From assembly GCA_964035545.1 (NCBI GenBank), contig OZ037771.1:3523128-3587127 (forward strand): 64,000 nucleotides of DNA, written 5' to 3'. Below, piece after piece: positions 17,225 through 31,000 of this stretch (its first letter is position 1; the number at the start of each line of letters is the position of its first letter). Origin of the DNA: Bugula neritina. Its lineage: Eukaryota > Bryozoa > Gymnolaemata > Cheilostomatida > Bugulidae. Below the pieces are notes generated by a model. It was not told the origin of the DNA, searched no databases, and saw nothing but the letters and a program-made list of their open reading frames with translations. A program made the position numbers and the translations under genes.

Positions 17225-18060
17225 GTAAGACTACTAGACTATTACTATTAAATTATTCTATTGATAATGTATAATTATTTAACAAAAAATATTTCAATAT
17301 CTAAACTTCAAATTAATGTAATTAATTAGAAGAATAATGCTGAGTAAGTTGGAGTAGAATATTTTTACTCAGCATGTGACTAAGTTTGAAATAAGTGTTT
17401 TTGGGAGATTATTCTGCTGTGATGACAGACAGTTGAGTTCTGTGCTTGGTTTGTGATGATGACTTGCTGTGGAGTTCTATGAAGGCAAACATCATCTAAT
17501 GATTTAGTGATGTCACTGTTTGCTAATTAGCCTGAACTCTCCCTCATTAGTATTATTAGTTGGTTTGGGCAGTTCAGAGCTGTACCTCAAGTCACACAAC
17601 TATTTAGTAACAGCATTTGCTAGACCATAAGGCTAAGAGTTCCTACTCAAAGTGTTCAACTTTACATTTTTTTGCTATAAAAACAGGTTTAGTCTTTTTG
17701 AATTTAAGAAATGAGGAATGACAAGTGGCAGCAGGATAATTTTCTGCTGACTGCAATCAACCTAAGCACCCTGATGCTGCTTTGACTTAAAGCTACAACA
17801 GGAAATAGTACTATATTATAACATAAAGAACTATTCTAAGTAAATCATACTCTCTTTGTGTGCATGAATTAGGCACGCAGAATAAGATAATATAATATAA
17901 TACCTGCTATTGAATCTGTATCCACTTTGCTAGGTAATTTCATTGTGATTATTAGCAGAGAGTGAATACATCGTGAATTAGTTCATAAGTTAATAAGTCT
18001 GCTCTGTTATACTCAGTAAAAACAAACAGACTTTGCTTATGTTATTGTAACTGAAGTAAG

Positions 18061-18480
18061 CATAGAGCAAGTAAAAGGGTGGATGCAGTAATAAGGTGAG
18101 TTTTGAAGTAGCATATAGTAAGAGTAGTGATAAAGTACATAACAATAAGGTAAGTGTAAGAAGTATACAGTAATTAAAAGGGTAGAAATAGCAATGCAGT
18201 AAGTTTGTAAGTAGTGTACAGTAAATCTAGTAGTAATGATATCAATTTAAGGTAAGTTCGAAAGAGGTTTACAGTAGGTAAAATGGTAGATGCAGCAATG
18301 CAGTAAGTATGTTAGTAGTAGGTTTAGGAGTAAGTATAGTAATATAGTAAGTAAAATGGCAGGTGTGGTAGAGCAATAAGCATAGTCAGTAAATAAGGAC
18401 ATGATAAGTACACTAGTGTTACAAATATTATAAGTTAATCTTTAGGTACAGTAGAAGTAAGTACATTATGTCAGTGGATT
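18061..18480 (+). repeat. Degenerate GTAAGT-rich minisatellite
   Basis: A decayed array in which words such as GCAATGCAGTAAGT, TACAGTA and AAAATGGTAGATG recur every 55-65 bases. Many copies contain TAAGGTAAGT or CAGTAAGT, which resemble consensus 5' splice sites on the plus strand. Confidence 0.6.
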
Positions 18481-18641
18481 ATGCAAGCAGTGTTTGGATA
18501 TCAAGTGTGTAAATACAGTAAACCTACACTACTGTGTTAGAGTGGTCATAGCATGGGATTCTAATCACCACAATCACTATAATAACTATTCTAGAGGCAA
18601 AAATTCCTGTTTAGAAAGAAGCAATGCTAATACTATAAGTT

Positions 18642-18860
18642 CATGTATATACACAACACACCCACATACTGTGGCGGTACACAAGTTCATGTATACACAC
18701 AACACAGTGACATACTGTGGCGGTACACTAGTACATGTATATACACAAAACACCAACATACTGTAGTGGTACACAGGTACATGTATATACACAACACACG
18801 ACATACTGTGGCGATACACAAGTACATGCATACACACCAAAATACTGTGGTAGTGGCATA
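18642..18860. repeat. 46-bp minisatellite, about 5 copies
   Basis: Units begin with CATGTATATACACAACAC and end near ACTGTGGCGGTACACAAGTA. Copies start at 18642, 18688, 18734, 18780 and 18825, so the period is 45-46 bp. Open frames across it are repeat artefacts. Confidence 0.9.
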
Positions 18861-20337
18861 GATTAAGATCTAGCACTGTACTGGTTCTCCTGTGGGATTT
18901 TCACTACGCTTTACCAGTAATCTGTTGAGATTATCAGATAATCATCATTTGTTTCGGCTTCTTAAAACATGATTATCATTTTCTTTGAAAAACTATGTTT
19001 CTTTTGGGCTACAAATTCGGATTTAATGCATTAGTTATGTAAGATAGGATAGTCAAGTATTGGTCTTTGTGGCCCAAGGCTAACCAGTTCACTCAGTTAA
19101 CCTTCACACATGGCAGTGAGATGAAACTATTCACGTCTGCAATCAGTATCTATGCAACAACTTGCTATAACTGTTATATGCTACAGTCTTTGACAAACTG
19201 GTGCATGTGGTTGATAAATGATGAATGGGTTAGTCGTATTTCCATAATCAAGCAGAAATGGGTGTTCCCACCAACAGTCTAATAATGCAATTTACTTGCA
19301 AATGATAATTACTTTAAGTTAAAATATCAGCTAAGTTTTGCAACTAAGTTCGGAGGGGTTTAACTCCAGCCTAAGTTATTGTTTCATACCTCGGGCTATG
19401 ACACTTTCACTTTTGCAATGTTTGTGCAATATTAATGTATTATTTAGTGTGAAGTAGTCCAGTATCTTCCCACTCTTAGCTGTATCAGAGATAACGTGTT
19501 TGTATTAATCTAATCCCCTTTCTAATGCTATTGGGTTTTAAAACCTTTTCTCTCTAACTATTAGTTACGAAGGGCACATGTTGAAACTCTGCATTGAATC
19601 TGAAGGAATGTTCAGGGAAATATTGCCATGGTTTAGCATGTGACCACTTTAGCATTCTGATCATGCAAGGTTTAAGTTGTGATCAGTTAGAAACATGTAT
19701 ATTTGCTGCAATGCTCGGGTTATTCTAGCTTTTGTAAAGCCTTTCATTTATTTTCCAATTTTAGAATACTGTGTTTCACACAGTATGGTCTAATAAAGAC
19801 TATCATTGCAATATATTTCTGAATGCATAGAAACCAGCAATATAACTATAATATGTTGATTCTCTCTTTTGAACAACCTCTCTACTTAAATTGCAAATTA
19901 TTTTTTAATGCAGATGTTTTTATTTTTCAAACTATTATAATAGATTCGTATTGACTCTAAAGGCATACACTATACAGTATAATCTACTGACTATAATAAT
20001 ATATTATACGGAAGTTTGGAGATATAAATTATTTCCATGACTTTAGAGTGAATTTATGCCACCATTGTTCATATAATTATAGCACATAAGTGCACCAGGC
20101 TATCTAGACAGGCTTGTCTGGGTACACTTCCATTATCAGGTGTGCAGAGTTTCTTTGCTTTCATCTTTCTATGCACAATGAATAAACTATCTTGAAATGC
20201 ATCAACATGCAACATGGCAGTAGTTATGAATTAGCTTGAACAAGCTGGCCATTGTGTATACTGTATATTATTCAATAGGCTTGCTAGAGGTAGGGGCAGT
20301 ATTTGAGACCTTTCAAGATCAACTATTTCCTAGTTAA

Positions 20338-20472
20338 TCAGTCACTCAGTCAGTCACTCAGTCAGTCACTCAGTAATCAGTCAGTCAGTCAGTCAGTCAG
20401 TCAGTCAGTCAGTCAGTCAGTCAGTCAGTCAGTCAGTCAGTCAGTCAGTCAGTCAGTCAGTCAGTCAGTCAG
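20338..20472. repeat. (CAGT)n tetranucleotide array
   Basis: About 135 bases of CAGT repeats, with CAGTCACT variants at the 5' end and perfect repeats after 20380. Confidence 0.97.
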
Positions 20473-23400
20473 CTAAGGTAGAGTGCAATAAATGTTTCAT
20501 CTACAAACACTTTGTTTAAGGTTCTCCCAAAAGCATGATAGCCTTACAAACTTATCAAACTTCAGTTTTCAATCCTACATCATTAATGTTTTCAAGGGCT
20601 ATTAAATTGTTCCTATGTTTTTCTTTAGACCTCTATTTCCAGATTGATATGAGATTAAAACTATTACTACAACCATCTAACATCTTGATGACTGCTTCAA
20701 GTGTTGAGATTTATTTGCTTATCGGATTAAGTGTATGCATAGACATGTGAGTCTAGCTGGGTAGTTTATTACTCTATTGACTCTTTGTTATATAACAGAG
20801 TGTTGACCTTGCAAGTTATGCAAGCAGACAGCTACACATACAACAAGAAATAGCATTTTGCATTAAAGATTTAAACTCTAGAGTTCAGAGTGTAGACCAT
20901 GAGTTTTGTACAATTTCCTACTAACCTATCTCAAAGTGGCTCCCTCACCTTCCATATGCCAGAAATTGTTGTGTCTCAAATTTGGGTGTTAGAATTCTTG
21001 TTTAAGCATTGAGTGGGTGGAAACTTGCAAAGCCTTTTAGAAAAAGTGGTTACTGGAAGTGTAAATGCATACCTGCCTATTTCTGCTAGCTGTAGCTTAC
21101 ATGCTGAATCAAAATCATAGCTAGAGCAATCAGAAAATTAATTTTTTAGTAATATTGATTATAGTATTATGCAGAGCTTAGAATGAATAGTAGAAATAAT
21201 AGATGGTTGTCACATAAATCATTAGAAGCTGTGTGAATGAGTAAATAAGTACAAGATCCACTGGTCAACGGCCTTTTCCACCCAGCCACATCTTCAACTC
21301 ATGAATTGCTGAGAGTGTCAAACCAGGTGGTTCACTTTACGGTTATCCTCATTCTTCGTAATTACTACTACAAGTTAGTTTTCAGTCTTCTGAAATACAT
21401 TCCAGTTAGAAACATTATAATCAATTTCTTGAGGGGAAACAGTGTAGTAGCACAGGTGCAGCCTAAGGAGTTAGGTGAATGATCGCACTGAAGGAACTCG
21501 CTGTTAATTTTTGGGTCATCTAATATTTGGTTTTGAATTTAAAATTGGAGAATCGGCAACAGTAGTTGAAGGTCAGATAACTTCGTTCTGCTGCAAGTAT
21601 TACAGGAAGACTGACTATTAGTTCATAGGACAAAAGTTGTTGTTGGCACTCACTCCCCTTCTCACCCTTTGCACTCTGTCCTCTACCCTATACAGAGGTA
21701 GAACATTGAATAATGTTTACTTTGCCACATCAAACAATACTTCTAAATTTTTATAACAACAAAGAAATGGAAGGTTTCAGCTAATTTTAACTTTGAGTTT
21801 ACACCTCACATGTTTCATAATAACTAATCAGTTATACCTGAATTTATTACTAGGCATATTTGGGTTTGACAAATTAGCTTTTTATTAAGGTAAACCCAGC
21901 TAATCTTTTATAAAATGAATAAAAGAAACTAAATAGGTTGTGGCCTTTGGTAAAAATACCTTGCTACATGCGAGTTAATAGCATGATGTAAAATTGTGTC
22001 AGATGATTTAACCCAGTGATTGGTCAAGATTTTCGAAAAACAATGTGATTATACGTGTTTTGAGTAAGGTCAATGTAACAAGTCGGTGAACAGCAGAAAT
22101 GGGTTCACATTTTCTCCCTGGCACCTGGCCGTGTAAACACTTGTGTCTTCAGTTGCCACCAGTTTCACTAGAGCAGATTTGCTGAGTAAAAGGTTGTTTA
22201 ACACAGCTAAGACTTTCTATAAAACCTGTTACTTTGTGTTTCCTCCGTCTGTTTCCACTAGCCGATCAGAATAATGCTAGTAACTTTTAGAATAACTGTG
22301 ACTCACATGTAGGACTTGTGAGATGGTCACGGGTGTTTAAAGGTGGTAAACAGGAAAATGATAAGCTTTGTCATTAATTATTGGCGTGAGACAAATAATG
22401 TTTAGTAATATGTTATTACTGTTTTGTCATAGATGTTTTATAATTATACTTTGGATGAAGTGATGAAGAGCTTTTGCTTGGCTTCTCTAATACGTTACCT
22501 CAATCAAATGAGTTCATCACGAAATATGCACTGAAGTTTCAATATTAATATTTTATACTAATGGTTGCTGGAAGACGATTCACTCATCTAACATGGATGA
22601 TATGCTATTGAATTGCATTTTTGTATGGTTGGCAAGACTCCAAATGCTAATATTACTTTTTAGTTTTCTCAAAAGTGGCTGATGCTTTTAGATATAATTA
22701 CAAAACTAATAAATAGTTTGGTGATATATAGTATCAATATGTGTAGTTTTAGAGTTTGTTGGTTTTTCATTTTTCATAAAGTATTTGCATTTTAATACAG
22801 AAAGCTAGTTAATATTCACATCACATAACTGATACATTTAGCTATTACTGGTTTCCTTACTTATATTACACTCACACAAGATCGTGAGAGATGATTACAA
22901 AAGCTTGAAGCGAATGATGCAACTCGGCATTGAATAGCTTCTCAAATTGAGTTGTTTTCAGTATAGTGGAGAGGTGCTGTTATATTGCACTTGTATCTAA
23001 TCATGCCCTGCCCTTGTCCTGTTACAACTGGGCGTACTTGCTTGGGTTTCCTTACCTCACCTCAAAGGTGTCATAATACCCCAACCAGTAACTATATGAA
23101 TTGATTTTTGTCCTCTACACTCTACAGCATGGATTTGGAAAAATATTCTGTATTCTTTTCATTTGCACAGTTTGAGATTGATGAAAAGTTGAAGGCTAGT
23201 TCTAGATGACATTGTAGATGCATGGGAGATTTAATCTTGTTTTTGCTTCAGAATACTCATGTCTTTAAACAAAGCATTGCTCTTTTGACAGCTGTGAATT
23301 GTGATTTTCATGTATGCCAAGAAGGTTCTCTATTTTACTGAAAGTAATTGGAGACTAAAGTATAGATTTCAGAATAGACTGCTTGAATATATTAATATTG

Positions 23401-23936
23401 CCACTCTGGACCATTAGCTAATCCGTCTAATGAATATTTCAACTAGTTACTAGTTCTCTTTCATCCCATTTCGGAGACAAAAAAGTCTCAACATAAATTG
23501 AATTAATACGACAACCTGTCAACCAACCAACTTCCTTTATTAATGATTTAATTTTTAAAGCAGGTCTTCTACTTAAGAATATATTATTTGGTGTAAGAAA
23601 TGATATTATCTATTGTGTGAGTTGGAAGTGGCTTAAAGTTTAAACTTTCAAGCTGGCTCAGTGTTTAAGCTGTGTGTTGCAATGAAAATTAGTAATAGTA
23701 GTATAATACCATGGACTCCATATCAAAAATCCTAAATCAATTCAAGATAAATTTGCACAAAATTTAATATAAAAAAAATCGTTTGAGCATACAGTCCTCT
23801 AACAGTCTGTAAATGATAGCTAAGGTATATATGAATGTTTTAATACTGCATAAATGAGATATGTCAGGGATTCTTTAAAGGACAAGGTTGTTGTATGTTC
23901 TCTATTTGATATGTCTTAAAGATCTGGTTGTTGTAG

Positions 23937-24085
23937 GGAGCCAGTGTGGTGACTCATGGAGCTGACTCACTAGATCGGCTACTGCTCTTTACACATCATG
24001 GCCGCTCAGGCAGCCCCGCCCCCTAAAGATGTTACTATCAATGAAGTTGCCTCAGTTCTAAAATCTGGCTTCTTTTTTGTTACTG
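23937..24085 (+). CDS. MCF2L-like start-codon exon with 5' leader
   Basis: Acceptor TTGTAG at 23936 opens a 61-base leader, then ATG at 23998 and 29 codons (MAAQAAPPPKDVTINEVASV and on), ending at donor GTAGGT. The leader contains a five-codon upstream ORF, ATGGAGCTGACTCACTAG at 23956-23973, out of the main frame and ending 24 bases before the start; this may lower translation. Confidence 0.85.
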
Positions 24086-27000
24086 GTAGGTAATAATAAG
24101 ATCTACTTTTCTAATCAATTAGTGCCATTAGAACTCAGGTGTAGCATTAAAACACTAGACCTTTACTTGTCTATAATTTTTACTATTCAAGTTGATTGTG
24201 GCGCTACAGTAGTGAAGGATTTTTAGTTGCAACATGATTTTAATTTTCTGATAACTAGTAAATTGTAGTTGAATTGAACAGGCCTTACTCTTGATTAGAA
24301 GTTAATTTAAAATCATGAATATGAAATCACCTTAATCACTAAATATAAAAGAGGTTTCTATGTGATATATTCATAGAATTAATAACAAATCATTAAAACT
24401 ATTAAGCCGTCATTTTAATAGTTATTTGATTGAAAGACAACTATAATTATGATAGTGATATATAGCATGGTTATAGCATTATTAGTCACCTGGGTAAAAC
24501 AGATATAATTAGCCTGCATTTAGGTTTCATATAACATTTCGTAGTGCTATAATTTTGATATAGGAAGTCTCATGTTATATTCCAAAGATTGGTGTCAAGT
24601 TCACAATTAGTATAATTCGTACTAGATCACTTTAGTTAACCAGCTTTGTTTGGAAAAATGTCAGCTTGCCTAGGAAATCTAAAGAATTAGCTATTCTAAA
24701 TTCTACTCTCTTTATATCATTGCTTCTATTGTTAATAAAATGTATCAAATTACCATTTGCAAATGAAATGCATGCATCAGCTATTTAGTGCACCCAAACC
24801 ATCATGATGCAACATATGCCATATACACCAATAACATTTATTCCATGTTTATAATGTGTGTGTTTATGTGTGAGCATGTGCGTTCGTGCGTGTGCTGTGT
24901 GTGCTGTGTGCTGTGTGCGTGTGCTGCGTGTGCTGCGTGTGTCTGTGTGAGAGAGAGAGATTATGATATAGCATATAACGCATACACCGCTAACATTTAT
25001 TTCCATTTACATACCAAATACATGTATTATATATTCTACACTCCACCTATTCAGATTTTACAGCCGCAGCTCATCGGTAGAAATAACTCTCTGTTTTACA
25101 GGAAGTTCCTCTGCAGACGGTTATCCAATCATATTCTCTCTAGATGGAGTTCAACCGGAACCTTCCGAAGAGCTTCAAAGAAATGCATTGATATACATAG
25201 CCAGTCTCCCAACGTAAGTTTGTTCTAACTTGAAGCATGATTAGCAGATCAGTATATTATAAATGTATAGCATTTCACTAGTATTTCTATCTACATTTAG
25301 CCTGTGGTCAAAGTTTGGAGAAAAATGGTGGGGGGGGTACCCTTGCGCACCCCCTAACTTTTGACCCCTACATATAGTCTGGGAAGTGAAATAAAGCAGC
25401 CATGGTGCATAATACTTGTTGAGTTGACAAGTTAAAAAAAAACATAAATCTTTTTTTACTCAATTTACCTCAAAATGTTTTTATAATCAGCTGAAATAAT
25501 GAAAATACTTGAATGCTTATGGTAATTATGTAAGCCTTAATGCAAGGGTGCTTAGCACTTCACAGGGTCGGTTTTCAAACCTCGATGACTCATTAAAATT
25601 ATACTCTCTCATCACAAAGTGGTGTCTACTTGAAAGCATTTCATCGTTCATAACAGTCATACATTTGCCTTGAACATTGCTGTCGTCTACATAACACATT
25701 CACAATACAACAACTTCCAGGCAAATTTCAGAGCATTTTTAAAACTGGTATTTAAAACCAACTGAAAGCAAGAATTTCAAACTCTCTGATTAGACACCCC
25801 AGTCTTGGAACATAGTCCTGTGATAGAGTTGATACTCGAGGTTTCCGCATACTGAGATGATAACTTCTGTTTATCCCTTAAATGAGTGCTGCGTGCATAT
25901 TGCAGCTGTTATGTTACTCATGTGATGAAAGTTCATATCTATACAATGTAATATTATACCACTAGGTGCATAGTGGGTAGTTAGGCATGTAACTTTTCAT
26001 ACATGATGTGCAGGTTTCTATTTCTTGTTAAAATACTCATTTTCCATTTCACGAACTTTATCTCTTTCACTTGCAAAGCCCTTGCTTTTCTTTAAAAAGT
26101 AGTTCAAACTAGTTCTCAATGAAAACAAATGGATTCCATCATGATTTTCACACACATTTACTGTAGAGAAAAACACTAAATATGTGAAACATGCTAATAA
26201 TAATTGCCACATATTGTGTATCTAACTCAAGTGTATACGGAAATTGTGTATATCTGCGCAGGTTGAAATCTACGAGTCAAACTAGACAACGGTAGGCAGG
26301 CAATTCTCTTTGTGCACCTCTTCTCAGTTTTATATTCCAGTGCTTTGTGTAAAATGTGCTCTAAACACCGGTGGTGACTGTAGGTTTAGTAGGCTATGCA
26401 GTGTGTAGTAACATGGGGTCTGCATGGGAGACAACTTAGCCTAAGATTCTTGAAGAGTTAAATTAGTAGCTTCCAATTGCATTCTTATTACATTTTATCT
26501 CTTTCTTCTATCCCCGTTGTATATGCCAGCAAGTAGAATGTATGACAATCCATTTAGCTGTGGTATTCCGTACAGTGGTTTAATTTTTTCAAGGTTAAAT
26601 TTTGTGTTACTTGAGTGATTTCTTCTTTTCTCCACTGTGTGCTAAAGACTTTGTGCACTGCACTTTCTGTACTTTTAAACAAGAGATCTTAGTTACTTGG
26701 TTTTTACCTCTATTACTCTTCTTTACCACAAGTTTAGTTTTTAGTATTGTTTGGTGATGGTTTACCGAGCTATCAAATTAAAAATATTGCTTCAGCAGAA
26801 GAATTTTTTACAGAGATAAACGGAAAAAGAAGAAAACATACATTATTATTGCTATAATTAAAACAATTTATTTTTCCACCTCATGCAGAATGCAATCGCA
26901 ATATGTGAAATGCGCTTTAAGCTGTGAAAACATGAGAATAATGATCGAGCTGTTGGTACAAGCTCAGCAGTAAATAAAGCATGACATTGTAAAGAATGCT

Positions 27001-28016
27001 CAGTAGTCTGTCATAATAATATTATAATGATGGGAGTTATTTCTACTTTCTAGATTTTCCACTGACAAAAATCTACACTACTGTTTTGTGTTGGACAGAA
27101 GAAAATCATCGTGGGCATGTGTGAGAAAGATATACAACATTATCACAGTAAGTACACACTGTGTTACTAAAAGTCACACAGCTTTTTCAATTAATATGAG
27201 CAAGTTTGTAAATAAAACCATGAAAGTAGCTTCAGAAAAACAGTTATTGATTTTCGCTGCTTAGCATAATGACCTTTCTTGAAGATAGCTTTCTAAGATG
27301 CCCTCTTTTTGTGCTTTGTTTTGCTAAAGGTTAACGTCCTTTGGGTGAGTGACTTTCTTAAGAACTTAAATTAAGCTTGAAATCAAAATGTTTGGCTGCA
27401 GCTGAGAAATTATTATTTTATGCTGAGTTTTTGGAATGAGGTCAGGTGGTGGCTCAAAGTTCATGACCTGAGTTTAGTCACACTTGGTGAAAGACAAGCT
27501 CAAGGAGAAAATAGAGCAAGTTATTTGTTCCACTAGCATAAGTTCTGCACTAGTTTAAAGTTCTACAGAATAGCAGAAAGTTACGGTCAATTAGAAAACA
27601 ATTAACCTAATCTGAGTCAAGTGCTAATTACTGTTTATTTTCTATCAATGTAGTCAAATACTATAGTAGGAGTTGTTCTCTTTTTAACTTTCATATCAAC
27701 TTTTCCAGACGACGTTTAGCAGACCATTGAAAGAGATAGTCCTCTTACAGCCTGCTGGGTTTTTCCAAAAGAGGTACAGTCTCAGTGAAACGGGAAAACT
27801 ACAGAATGAATTTCCTGACTTTCAGGTACTGTGCTGATTCTTGTCTGCTCTTTGGTTGATTGTAGATTGACTGGTGAGAATTTAAAAATCTGCCACAGTT
27901 CAAACAAGTCTGCTGATTAGAATTATTTACATGGGGAGATGATTTTAATTTGGTTTTGAAAAGAATTTGATTTGTTGAGTAACGTTAACAGAAATAATCA
28001 AGATTTGTTAATTTTG

Positions 28017-28086
<70 letters not shown>

Positions 28087-31000
28087 CTCATTTATCTTAA
28101 TGAGTCCTTCTAAGTTTAAAATCTACTTTGTATCTATAGTATTATTTTCTGACGTGATGTCACTCACCCTGATTCTATTTACAGACAGTATATTCACTAT
28201 TTCCCACTGAGTATACTTTGCAGATACAAGAAATGAATATTAAAACTAAATGTCTCTTATATGCTACATTACCAATAGTTAGAGACTGTCTAAAAATTTT
28301 TGTCATTGAACATGTTTACAGACCATAGCACTAGATGACACTGAGAGTTTGATCCAGAGATACGGAGCTGAGAGTATTTGTGAGCAGCTGGGAGGCAGCG
28401 TCATCAGTTGTGTTGACGGCTTTATTCAGCAGCGAATGGTACGCTAGACACCAACTAGACAGCGCTACAAATATAACCCTCTCCACTTTTTCATTTACAA
28501 AAAACACAGATGGAGCATTCCATATTCTGAATTTAGACATGGCCCAGTAACAACTTTTTTTTATGTATTACACTATAAAGTAATACAAATATGCTTTAAC
28601 TTGTATATATATGTTTTTAATGCAGACATCAAATGCAATTTATTGTCTGAATTTTTCATCAAAGATTTATTTAAAGTTGATTGTCTGTGTTGGTTTAGTC
28701 GATAGACTCTCTGGAAACGAACTGTTTGGATCTTGAAGAAAGAGTAAAAGAGTTGCTGCTGAATGATATCCAGAATGACATGGAAATTCCAAATGACGTC
28801 GCGTCAACTGAAGCTCTTCTGAATGAACATGCAGTGAGTTGATATAATATAATATAATATAGTATAATATAATGTAATATAATATAATGTAATGTAATGT
28901 AATTTAATATAACATAATATAATATAGTATAAAATAATATAATATAATATAGTATAGTATAATATAATGTAATATAATATAATATTATATGATATAATAT
29001 AATATAGTACAATACAATATAGTATAACATAATATAATATAACATACCATAATATAATATAATATAATATAGTATAACATAACATAACATAACATAACAT
29101 AGCATAACATAACATAATATAGTATAATATAATATAATAATATACAATATAGTATAGCATAATATGATATAATATAATATGATATGAAGGTATAACAAAA
29201 TATAACATGATATAATATAATATAACATAAAATAATGCAATATTATATAATATGAGACAATGTATCTTACATTTTCAAGTCGTTTATCAGCTTTTCCTTT
29301 TAGTTTGTGAGAAAATGAGTTATTTTAGTAAAGGAAGTAGGAAATGTTATGCCGTGTTGAACAAGTATAATTTATATCTTGTACTGTTCCTTGTATCTGG
29401 ATTGTAGTTTTGCCATTTTCTATTTATTGATACAACTGCAACTTAAAATAATTTATTCCCAAACCTTAAAAGCAAGCAGTGCAGTCCTTATACAAGCAGT
29501 TGTTCAGCCCATGACCAAGCAATATGGTAGAGGTCTAAATTCAGCTCCTTAATGGCCAGGAGATCTATGTGCAGTGATGTGATTCGCTGTTTTATAGGAA
29601 GTCAAGACAAATCTATCCGATGAGATCACTAATATAAAGAGTCAGGGGGAAGTAGTCTTACAGTGTTTCAGGGCAGCAGAGAATAGCCTGTCAGCCAATC
29701 AGCAAATGCTTCACATCCAGGAAGTTCAAAAGTAAGCTGGACAGAACTTTCTAATTGAGTTTCTTTATTATTTGGCTCTAGTTTTATACTGGGTTTAAGT
29801 ACCATGAGTAGACAAATCTGTATGGATATAATATAAAATTGTATACATTGATATCTAGACAAATGTCTCATTTTGAAAATTTGGTTGGAACCGGAGTTGC
29901 CTTTCCACTATCCATATAAACTCTTTCTTGCTTATATGCAATTCGCTATTGAAGTTTCATGCTGCTGTGATTGAACAATGTTGGCTACAGAAAGTTTGTT
30001 AAAAGCATCTTGAAATTATTATATACCATGGCTTCCATAAATTCTAACTGCATGCATTTTCAACAGCTTTGTTTCAATATTTTCTAAACTGCTATAATTC
30101 GGTGGACGCATGGCGGTGAGCTCTTAATTTATATAATAATTTTGTTTAGACTGTCAAACCGACTTGATGATTTGGAGAATGCAATCACTGACTACTGGGA
30201 CAAGGAGGAACGTAAACTACAAGAATTTATGAAACTTCGAGAGTTTCATGACGAGTTTAAAGTGGTAAGTTGATATTATCAGAAGCTTGAACCAGCTTGG
30301 TTTTTTGTCAGCTGTCAAAAGTTGGAAACAGCAGCGTTTATTTGTGCACAGTTAAACATAATTATATACACTGAGAGCTGTGGTGGTCTAATAGTTAGAG
30401 CAGTGGCTAGTAAACACAAGGTCAGTGGTTCAAGCTCCAGTAAAGGCCATTGGTGTTGTTAGGAAGAACATTCAGTCATATTTGCTCCTTTGCCACAATA
30501 AAAATAAAACACTTCGGTTGGCTCTCACTCTATCTCTCTTTCCCTTGCAGCTGCACCACAATCTAAACAGACTGAGTGAACTTCTGACTAATGTCAAGGA
30601 CTATGTAGGCTCAGTAGAAGAAGCCGTAGGTAATTCTAAGAAGTTAACAAAACTGGATAAAGACTCTCAGGTGACTCCCAGCTCATAATCGCTTCTATGT
30701 GTGACACAAACTCTCTATTGTAAGCTACTGGATGTAGTGCGGTTTGCAAAAACATTATAATCAAAGTATATATTAATTATAGTTGAATTTCAACACCTAC
30801 ACACATGCGTGATATTGGTTTGTCAATAATATTAATTGCATGCCTTATGTCAGTTGCATGCGTAGGCATAAATTCCGTGTTAGCAAGAATCTTTAATAGA
30901 GATTTTCTTTAGATGGCAAAACCTTTTTTATTTAATGTTATTTGTAAAGAGAGGAAAGTTTCTGTTATACTTTATTAACATCAAACTGAACTCTTCCCTA

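Larger units (their letters stand above)
17225..23936. other. Gene-poor region or MCF2L first intron
   Basis: 6.7 kb without recognisable coding sequence. It holds three tandem-repeat blocks listed separately. If the MCF2L 5' exon is upstream, this whole stretch is its first intron; the cluster of tandem repeats gives no hint of function. Confidence 0.55.

Noticed and set aside
28695-29240. 181-codon Tyr/Leu/Ile open frame on the minus strand
   Set aside because: It reads the (TATAA)n array; the only real coding sequence here is the plus-strand MCF2L exon 6.
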